A stretch of 17,525 nt of DNA from contig MHTO01000002.1 in NCBI GenBank assembly GCA_001823105.1, positions 1 to 17,525 of the forward strand. Direction: 5' to 3'. This DNA comes from Candidatus Wildermuthbacteria bacterium GWA2_46_15 (GTDB lineage: Bacteria; Patescibacteriota; Minisyncoccia; Minisyncoccales; GWA2-46-15). Both the position numbers and the translations under genes were made by a program. Under the pieces are notes generated by a model. It was not told where the DNA came from, ran no database searches, and saw only the letters and a list, made by a program, of their open reading frames with translations. Below are positions 7,009-11,948 of the stretch, in pieces. Every line of letters starts with the position of its first letter. Position 1 is the stretch's first letter.

Positions 7009-8489
7009 TTTTGCTTAATCCCCAGTTTAAAGTATTTGGGGTCTTCGGCCGGCCAAAATTGCAGGTGCGGCAGGGCGCGCTTGCCGAGGAATTTACGGAG
7101 CTCGCGATATTCGGAATTCTTAAGTTCCAACTGTTCAACAATGGCGCTAAGGGCCGCCTGTCTGATCGTCTGAGGCATGGCGCCATTGCGGGATTTACGC
7201 GTCTCTAAATGAATCAGGAGATATTGATTTTGCTTGCTGTCAAACCGCGTTTCTAAGGTGAATTTTCCCGTTAAATAGGCGCTCAATGGCTTTTTCAGCA
7301 ACGCTTCCCGTATTGGCTCGGGATAAACTTGCAGGCCGTAGAAATTGGTAGAAAAATCGGCTCGTTCGTAAACATAAACAAAAGGAAGTTCATACCAAAA
7401 CTTTTCTATTCTTGCTTTTTCTGCCTCCTTTTTCAAATCTATTCCCGATTCAGTCAACTTTTCCACAATTTCCCGAAAAGAATAAACTCCGCCGTGATCT
7501 CCCAGGGCGTATCTTACGAGCGGCATCGTGTTATCACCGCTGACCAAAAGATCGTTATTCTCCGCGTCAAATGAAATAAAAGATGGTATGTATTGCCCCA
7601 AGGTCGGCGTTTTTTCAATTCTTTTAAAAATCGTTTCAAATAGTTTTTGGTTTTTGGCGCAAAGTCGGCGAATCAAAATTGTCAGGGGCGTCTCAAAAGC
7701 GATTGCCCCGAGCTCAGCCGTGCCGTAAATATTCATCGTATCAATGAAGGAATTTCTCATATTAACCGCTCGGGAAACATACTCTCGGAAATCCTCAGTA
7801 AAAACTTCTGCGGCAAAAAGCAAGCGGATGCGGAATTTCCTCCAATCAATGCCGCGGGACAACGCTTCATCAATAATGTCTTTGATAAGCGGCGGGTAAC
7901 CGGCTAAAATAATATTTTTGTATGATGCTCCAAGGTCCTTCAGTGACTTAAAGATTTCCTCTTTATTAATGCCCGGGGTGATTAAAGAAATATTATAGCC
8001 CCTCTCCTGAAGCAAATGAAAGGCCTGATAAGTAATCAGGCCGCCGATCCAAACGCCCATGCCGAAACAGACAATCACGAGCACTGGTTCTTCTTTCTTG
8101 TACTGACCTTGGAGATAAAACAATTCGTGGATAACCGAAGTTCGTAAATCTAAATCGAAAGATCGGTGAAAATAAAAAGGGGCACCGGTTGATCCAGAAG
8201 TAGAAGTAAAGATGAGTGGTTTATCAAGGCGCCCGTCAATGGTCAATTCAGATAAAGGATATTTACGCAGGTAGTTTTTCTTATCAATCATCGGCAATGA
8301 CTGAAGATCAACAACGGTTTTAACCTTGTTTGATTTAACTTTATGATGACGTAAAAAATCCTGGTAAGCAGGAACTCGTCTGCTCGCTAGACGAAATAAA
8401 TTTAGAGCTCGCTCATCTCTAATCTTTTCCCAGAAGTTAGCCCTTTGCGTCTTAATTTGTTGAATAATCCGATTAATTTTTGTCTTCAT
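6993..8489 (-). CDS. Adenylate-forming ligase, PaaK/CapK-like (phenylacetate-CoA ligase family)
   Basis: This 498-residue protein is of the PaaK/CapK branch of AMP-forming enzymes. The AMP/phosphate loop is TSTSGSTGAPF (95-105). The adenine-contacting motif is NIYGTAELGA (253-262). MPLVRYALGD (322-331) carries the ribose-binding Asp. RADFSTNFYGLQVYPEPI (about 376-393) is the start of the mobile C-terminal lid. The N-terminal LFRLASRRVPAYQDFL also fits PaaK relatives. Such enzymes activate a carboxylic acid as an acyl-AMP and pass it to CoA, a carrier or an amine; the acid cannot be read from sequence. It is the first gene of the five-gene operon. An out-of-frame ATG at 8512 opens a 7-codon frame whose TAA overlaps this start (TAATG); its significance is unclear. 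Confidence 0.85.
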   Translation of the reverse strand: MKTKINRIIQQIKTQRANFWEKIRDERALNLFRLASRRVPAYQDFLRHHKVKSNKVKTVVDLQSLPMIDKKNYLRKYPLSELTIDGRLDKPLIFTSTSGSTGAPFYFHRSFDLDLRTSVIHELFYLQGQYKKEEPVLVIVCFGMGVWIGGLITYQAFHLLQERGYNISLITPGINKEEIFKSLKDLGASYKNIILAGYPPLIKDIIDEALSRGIDWRKFRIRLLFAAEVFTEDFREYVSRAVNMRNSFIDTMNIYGTAELGAIAFETPLTILIRRLCAKNQKLFETIFKRIEKTPTLGQYIPSFISFDAENNDLLVSGDNTMPLVRYALGDHGGVYSFREIVEKLTESGIDLKKEAEKARIEKFWYELPFVYVYERADFSTNFYGLQVYPEPIREALLKKPLSAYLTGKFTLETRFDSKQNQYLLIHLETRKSRNGAMPQTIRQAALSAIVEQLELKNSEYRELRKFLGKRALPHLQFWPAEDPKYFKLGIKQKWVKK

Positions 8490-8523
8490 TAACTCTTCGG
8501 GAGTGATTTCATTATCTGTTAAG

Positions 8524-8552
8524 ATTATAACACATAATTCTGATGTGTTAAA
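8524..8552 (-). promoter_or_regulatory. Extended -10 promoter with overlapping operator-like inverted repeat
   Basis: On the minus strand TGTTATAAT (8532-8524) is a perfect extended -10 box. A -35 at 8552-8547 (TTTAAC) is poor, as is common for extended -10 promoters. The inverted repeat TAACACAT (8528-8535) and ATGTGTTA (8543-8550), 7 bases apart, fills the -35 to -10 spacer and enters the -10 box, so a bound dimeric repressor would block polymerase. It would drive the ligase-to-kinase operon, with a leader of about 28 bases. Confidence 0.6.
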
Positions 8553-8560
8553 AGAACCTT

Positions 8561-8581
8561 GTTTCTCGCTTTGCTCGAAAT
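8561..8581. repeat. Short hairpin element (copy D)
   Basis: TTTC (8562-8565) pairs with GAAA (8577-8580) around the loop TCGCTTTGCTC, which resembles the TCGAYTTCGCTC loops of copies A and C. A G-T and a T-A pair extend the stem outward. It lies just upstream of the operon promoter. Confidence 0.4.
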
Positions 8582-8610
8582 AAGATTTATTTGTTTTTGT
8601 CCAAAAACTG

Positions 8611-8652
8611 TTATAGCGGGCAGTAGCCCGATATATCGCTTTGCGCTATAAT
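8611..8652 (+). promoter_or_regulatory. Nested palindromes ending in TATAAT, upstream of the pilin gene
   Basis: TTATAGCG (8611-8618) is the exact reverse complement of CGCTATAA (8644-8651). Inside it CGGGC (8617-8621) pairs with GCCCG (8626-8630) across AGTA. The right arm contains TATAAT (8647-8652), a possible -10 box about 48 bases before the pilin start. No good -35 is present. It could be an operator, a hairpin repeat or an upstream structure. Confidence 0.4.
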
Positions 8653-8699
8653 GAGCAAGATGCCCAATATGCGTACTCGCCATACTTAAAATAGTCAAT

Positions 8700-9125
8700 A
8701 TGAAAAAATTAATAATTTTTGTTTTCTTAACCCTCATCATCGCCCCGCCGGTGCTGGCAGCAGGCCTGGTACCCTGCGGCTATGATCTGAACGGCGACGG
8801 CATTTACACCCCCGCCACTGAAGGCTGCAAGCTCTGCCATTTCTTTGTCATGATCCAGGGAATCATTAATTTTGTCCTCTTTACCCTCGTCCCGCCCCTG
8901 GCGGTTTTGATGGTCGTGGTCGGCGGCGGCATGTTCATCCTGGGTTCGGGTTACGATCCCACTCTAATCAATAAAGGAAGGTCGGTTCTGACCTCGGTCG
9001 CCATCGGCCTCTTGATCATTTATGGCTCCTGGGTTTTTGTTAACACCTTCTTCGTTTTGATCGGCCTGGCCAACACCAATCTCGGCGCCAGAATCGGCCA
9101 ATGGTTTGTCTTCCCCTGTCCTTAG
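8700..9125 (+). CDS. VirB2/TrbC-like (T4SS_pilin family) small membrane protein
   Basis: This 141-residue protein has a clear signal peptide (MKKLIIFVFL... with APPVLA before AGL, cleavage near residue 20). A short extracytoplasmic segment follows with C26, C43 and C46 and a DLNGDG loop resembling a calcium-binding loop. Then come two long hydrophobic helices (about 48-78 and 96-122), the second after a short loop with GYDPTLINKGR. The protein ends with FPCP (C140). Two membrane helices after a signal peptide is the layout of type IV secretion pilins, and similar proteins recur in Patescibacteria, where they are usually annotated as pilin-like. No other secretion gene is nearby, so this is a stand-alone copy. 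The phosphodiesterase gene follows 20 bases later and may be co-transcribed. Confidence 0.75.
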   Translation: MKKLIIFVFLTLIIAPPVLAAGLVPCGYDLNGDGIYTPATEGCKLCHFFVMIQGIINFVLFTLVPPLAVLMVVVGGGMFILGSGYDPTLINKGRSVLTSVAIGLLIIYGSWVFVNTFFVLIGLANTNLGARIGQWFVFPCP

Positions 9126-9145
9126 TCCTTAAGTGAAAATTATTG

Positions 9146-9667
9146 ATGAAAATTGCCATTGTTTCTGACAGCCACGACAACCTAGCCACCCTAGAAAAAG
9201 CTTTCTCCTACTTAAATAAAGAGGGAATTAAAACCGTAGTTCATTGCGGCGATGTTTGTGCTCCGGGCACGCTTAAAGAAATCAGCCGTTTGTTTCCGGG
9301 CGAAATTCATTTGGTCTTCGGCAACGTTGACGGCGACCAGTATTCAATGCTAAAGGCGAGGGAGGAAGGAAAATTGCCTAACGTTAAATTTTACGGAGAT
9401 TCCGGCGAGTTGGATATTGACGGCAGAAGAATCGCTTTCTGCCACAAGCCCTTGCCGGCCCAAGGGCTGGCGGCTTCGGGCAAATACGACTTGGTTTTTT
9501 ACGGTCACACCCACCAGCCCGGGGAAGAAAAGACGGGAAAGTGCCGTCTCGTCAATCCCGGCACCTTAGCCGGAATGTTTAGTAAAGCGACTTTTGCCGT
9601 GTACGATACGAAAACCGATAAACTTGAGTTAAAGTTAGTAGAAAAATTACAAGAATCTAAAAATTGA
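9146..9667 (+). CDS. YfcE/MJ0936-family metallophosphoesterase
   Basis: This 173-residue protein is a compact calcineurin-like phosphoesterase with all metal-binding motifs: SDSHDN (D8, H10), CGDVC (D36), GNVDGD (N60), CHKP (H100) and YGHTHQPG (H121, H123). YfcE-type enzymes cleave phosphodiesters such as model substrates or cyclic nucleotides; the physiological substrate is generally unknown. Length is normal. ATG at 9146 is preferred over the TTG immediately before it, and there is no strong ribosome site. It lies 20 bases after the pilin gene. The stop codon is supplied by the first unit of a 7-base tandem repeat (9661-9688). Confidence 0.9.
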   Translation: MKIAIVSDSHDNLATLEKAFSYLNKEGIKTVVHCGDVCAPGTLKEISRLFPGEIHLVFGNVDGDQYSMLKAREEGKLPNVKFYGDSGELDIDGRRIAFCHKPLPAQGLAASGKYDLVFYGHTHQPGEEKTGKCRLVNPGTLAGMFSKATFAVYDTKTDKLELKLVEKLQESKN

Positions 9668-9688
9668 AAATTGGTAATTGAAAATTCC
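9661..9688 (+). repeat. Heptanucleotide tandem repeat at the end of the phosphodiesterase gene
   Basis: Four 7-base units lie in a row: AAATTGA, AAATTGG, TAATTGA and AAATTCC. The TGA in the first unit is the stop codon of the phosphodiesterase gene. The array ends 16 bases before tRNA-Lys. Confidence 0.7.
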
Positions 9689-9704
9689 GCCTCGCTGGCG
9701 GCCT

Positions 9705-9777
9705 GCCCCCATAGCTCAATTGGTAGAGCAATTCCCTCTTAAGGAAAAGGTTTCAGGTTCGAGCCCTGATGGGGGCA
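9705..9777 (+). tRNA. tRNA-Lys (anticodon CTT)
   Basis: The acceptor stem is GCCCCCA/TGGGGGC with discriminator A. The D stem is GCTC/GAGC. The anticodon stem TTCC/GGAA has loop CTCTTAA, giving anticodon CTT. The T arm is TCAGG-TTCGAGC-CCTGA. The first pair of the anticodon stem is an A-A mismatch. The following CAA shows that CCA is not encoded. No dedicated promoter is obvious; it may be transcribed with the phosphodiesterase gene. Confidence 0.93.
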
Positions 9778-9791
9778 CAATCGCTCCGCTC
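9778..9791. repeat. Possible diverged hairpin element (copy B) after tRNA-Lys
   Basis: TCGCTCCGCTC (9781-9791), 3 bases after the tRNA-Lys end, differs at two positions from the loop of copy D (TCGCTTTGCTC). The flanking bases do not form a convincing stem, so it may be a decayed copy or chance. It touches the last bases of miaB. Confidence 0.25.
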
Positions 9792-11070
9792 AAATTAATT
9801 TCCCTTCGAGTTCGAATTCGCGGGCTTTGAGGATTTTGACATTAGCAAATTGCCCGGTCAGATTTTTGGGACTGGGAAATCTGACGGTTTTAAAATTCCG
9901 GGTTTTGCCCAAAGACTCTTTTTTCCTTGGCCGCCAGGTGTCGACTAAGACCTCTAGGGTCTTGCCGATTTCTTTCTCAAGATTTTCTTTGGCAGTTTTT
10001 CTCAAAAGCCGGGTCAGTTTTTCCAGCCGAGCTTTTTTGGTTTTGGCCGACACGTCATCTTTCATCAGTTTTTGACTAACCGTGCCCGGCCGGGGAGAAT
10101 AGCGGGCGATATAAGCCATGGCAGGCTTTATCCGGGCAAAAACTTGATAAGTATTTTGGAACTGTTTTCCCGTTTCGCCGCAAAAACCAACAATGATATC
10201 GGTAGAAAAATTGAAATCGGGAATCTGTTTCTTGGCCCAATTCAAAACCCGGAGGTACTCGCTTACGGAATACCGACGATTCATCCGCTTCAAAATCGTG
10301 TCGTCACCGGACTGCAAGGGAAGATTCAGGTAGTTATTAGCTTTTTGAGCTTGGGCCAGAAAACGGATCAGTTTTTCGTCAAAATCCAAAACATAGGGCG
10401 AGGTGAATCTTAACCAAAACTTACCGGGCATTTTTTCAATCTCGGCCAGCAAGTCGACGAATTCATATTTCGGTTTTTCAGGGTCTCGCCAGCTAGAAAC
10501 GGTCTGGCCTAAAAGAGTGATTTCGCGAAAACCGCGGGAGATAAACTCGGCAACTTCGGCAACAATCTCAGCGGCGGGACGATCGATTTCCAGGCCCCGG
10601 GTATAGGGAACGGCGCAATAGGTGCAAAAACGGTTACAGCCGAAAGAAACCGGCACCAAAGCAGAAAATTTGCTTTGAGAACGAGGTTCAATTTTAAAAT
10701 AATCTATGTCCTGCTGGCTCGGTTTTTTAAAGTCACCGAGGTCAGACCGAAGGCGAGCCAAGTCCTTGATGTTAAAAACCAGGTCGAAACGCTGCTTAAA
10801 ACTTCCCCGGTCCTGGGGAAGAACGCAACCGGTGACGATAGTTTTCAGTTTGGGGTTTCTAGTTTTTAGTTCCCTAATGTTGCCCGCCTGGCCATAGATC
10901 CGATCAATGGCTGATTGCCGAACCGAGCAGGCATTAAAAATCAAAAGGTCGGGCGCCCGATTCTCCCGGGCGGGCTGAAAACCCAGGCTTTCCAGGGTGG
11001 CGGCCATCCTTTCCGAATCCGACCGATTCATGGCGCAGCCATAAGTGACAATCCGATAGGATTTTTTCAT
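9790..11070 (-). CDS. miaB: MiaB-like tRNA methylthiotransferase (radical SAM)
   Basis: This 426-residue protein has the three-part methylthiotransferase layout. The N-terminal UPF0004 domain carries cluster cysteines C12 (TYGCAMNRSDSERM), C48 (NACSVR) and C82 (VTGCV). The radical SAM domain has C145-x3-C149-x2-C152 (CNRFCTYCAVPYTRG). A C-terminal TRAM-like domain runs from about 365 to the end. TYGCAMN and CAVPYTRG match MiaB rather than RimO (LGCPKN) or MtaB. The expected reaction is 2-methylthiolation of N6-isopentenyladenosine at tRNA position 37, with two 4Fe-4S clusters. No isopentenyl transferase (miaA) is in the window. Residues 67-78 (RELKTRNPKLKT) are encoded by a heptanucleotide repeat. 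It is divergent from rpsO. Confidence 0.9.
   Translation of the reverse strand: MKKSYRIVTYGCAMNRSDSERMAATLESLGFQPARENRAPDLLIFNACSVRQSAIDRIYGQAGNIRELKTRNPKLKTIVTGCVLPQDRGSFKQRFDLVFNIKDLARLRSDLGDFKKPSQQDIDYFKIEPRSQSKFSALVPVSFGCNRFCTYCAVPYTRGLEIDRPAAEIVAEVAEFISRGFREITLLGQTVSSWRDPEKPKYEFVDLLAEIEKMPGKFWLRFTSPYVLDFDEKLIRFLAQAQKANNYLNLPLQSGDDTILKRMNRRYSVSEYLRVLNWAKKQIPDFNFSTDIIVGFCGETGKQFQNTYQVFARIKPAMAYIARYSPRPGTVSQKLMKDDVSAKTKKARLEKLTRLLRKTAKENLEKEIGKTLEVLVDTWRPRKKESLGKTRNFKTVRFPSPKNLTGQFANVKILKAREFELEGKLI
10837..10871 (-). repeat. Degenerate heptanucleotide repeat inside miaB
   Basis: Five units of 7 bases, read on the plus strand: GATAGTT, TTCAGTT, TGGGGTT, TCTAGTT and TTTAGTT. The last three or four bases are conserved (AGTT, once GGTT). 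On the coding strand the array starts each unit with AAC and encodes a Lys/Arg-rich loop just before the third cluster cysteine. Confidence 0.7.
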
Positions 11071-11094
11071 GCCCTTTCAAAAAAAGTCGATTAA

Positions 11095-11103
11095 TGCTAG
11101 AAT
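11095..11103 (+). promoter_or_regulatory. Candidate extended -10 promoter of the rpsO operon
   Basis: TGC then TAGAAT is an extended -10 box about 43 bases before the rpsO ATG. The -35 region is weak (TTTCAA at 11075-11080). It lies only two bases from the miaB -10 box on the other strand. Confidence 0.5.
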
Positions 11104-11105
11104 AA

Positions 11106-11111
11106 ATTATA
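11106..11111 (-). promoter_or_regulatory. Candidate -10 box of miaB
   Basis: A perfect TATAAT on the minus strand lies 35 bases before the miaB start, preceded by GGG and without a good -35. It is nested with the rpsO -10 box. Confidence 0.45.
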
Positions 11112-11145
11112 CCCAAATTTAGAATTTAACGCCATTATTTAATTC

Positions 11146-11412
11146 ATGCTGACCCCGGAAGAAAAACAGAAAGTTATCGCCAAAGCCAAGCTTCATGATA
11201 AAGACACGGGCTCTCCCGAGGCCCAGGTCGCTCTTTTGTCTGAAGAAATCGTCCGGTTGGTTTTGCACCTAAAGAAACACTCTAAAGACATGGCCTCGAA
11301 AAGAGGACTTTTGAAAATGGTCTCCAAAAGAAAAAGCCTTTTGAATTATCTTAAAAACGAAGATGAAAAAAGATATAATAAAATCGTCAAAAAAGTCGGG
11401 TTGGGAAAGTGA
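11146..11412 (+). CDS. rpsO: Ribosomal protein S15
   Basis: This 88-residue protein is of normal S15 length. It has the conserved DTGSPEAQVALLSEEI segment (20-35), LKKHSKDMASKRGLL (44-58) and the SKRKSLLNYL helix. S15 binds the central domain of 16S rRNA early in 30S assembly and is placed next to pnp in many bacteria, as here with one gene in between. No Shine-Dalgarno sequence precedes the ATG; the leader is AT-rich. The last 50 bases overlap the start of the NYN gene in another frame. Confidence 0.97.
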   Translation: MLTPEEKQKVIAKAKLHDKDTGSPEAQVALLSEEIVRLVLHLKKHSKDMASKRGLLKMVSKRKSLLNYLKNEDEKRYNKIVKKVGLGK

Positions 11413-11935
11413 AGCTCCGGTTTCGCCCGTCAACGCCATCAAGCACAAAGAACAACGAGTTCTGGTTTTATTTGATGTCCAAAACCTCTATCACTCGGCT
11501 AAGAATCTCTATGGCGCCCGGGTCAATTTCTCCGGCATCTTAAAAACGGCGGTCGCCCAAAGAAGGCTGATTCGCGCTTTCGGCTATGTCGTCCGAACCA
11601 AAACCGGGGAAGAAAAGCCTTTTTTTGAAGCCCTGACAAAGGTGGGCATCGAAATCCGGGTGAGAGACTTGCAGGAATTCTATGGCGGCCTCAAAAAAGC
11701 CGACTGGGATGTCGGCATCGTCATTGACGCCATTCGCTCAGCTCCCAATTATGACGTCATCTGCCTTTGCTCCGGCGATGGCGACTTTATCCCTCTGATG
11801 GAATATCTGGAAAACCGGGGCAAAAGAACGGAAGTCCTGGCTTTCGGCCGATCCGCTTCGGCTAAACTAAAAGAGATCGTCGATGAATTCGTTGACCTGG
11901 GCGCTTCTCCAGAAATCTACTTGTTGAGAAAATAA
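11363..11935 (+). CDS. NYN-domain (LabA/DUF88-like) putative endoribonuclease
   Basis: This 190-residue protein contains one NYN domain of the PIN-like nuclease fold: VLVLFDVQNLYHSAKN (D38, N41), DWDVGIVIDAI (D116, D122) and CSGDGDFIPLM (D139, D141). These are the acidic residues expected to hold a metal for RNA cleavage. The ATG at 11363 is the only ATG, GTG or TTG in this frame before the domain, and it lies 50 bases inside rpsO, so about 30 N-terminal residues are encoded partly within rpsO. The gene sits between rpsO and pnp, 13 bases before pnp, which suggests a role in RNA decay or processing. The RNA target is unknown. Confidence 0.88.
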   Translation: MKKDIIKSSKKSGWESEAPVSPVNAIKHKEQRVLVLFDVQNLYHSAKNLYGARVNFSGILKTAVAQRRLIRAFGYVVRTKTGEEKPFFEALTKVGIEIRVRDLQEFYGGLKKADWDVGIVIDAIRSAPNYDVICLCSGDGDFIPLMEYLENRGKRTEVLAFGRSASAKLKEIVDEFVDLGASPEIYLLRK

Positions 11936-11948
11936 TTAATCAAAGGAA

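Noticed and set aside
8489..8512. Seven-codon upstream frame (MKSLPKS) overlapping the ligase start as TAATG
   Set aside because: It is too short to support; there is no ribosome site, and it could easily arise by chance. It is mentioned only as a note in the ligase entry.
8525..8740. Minus-strand open frame of 71 codons
   Set aside because: It covers the promoter palindromes and the start of the pilin gene and looks like no protein family.
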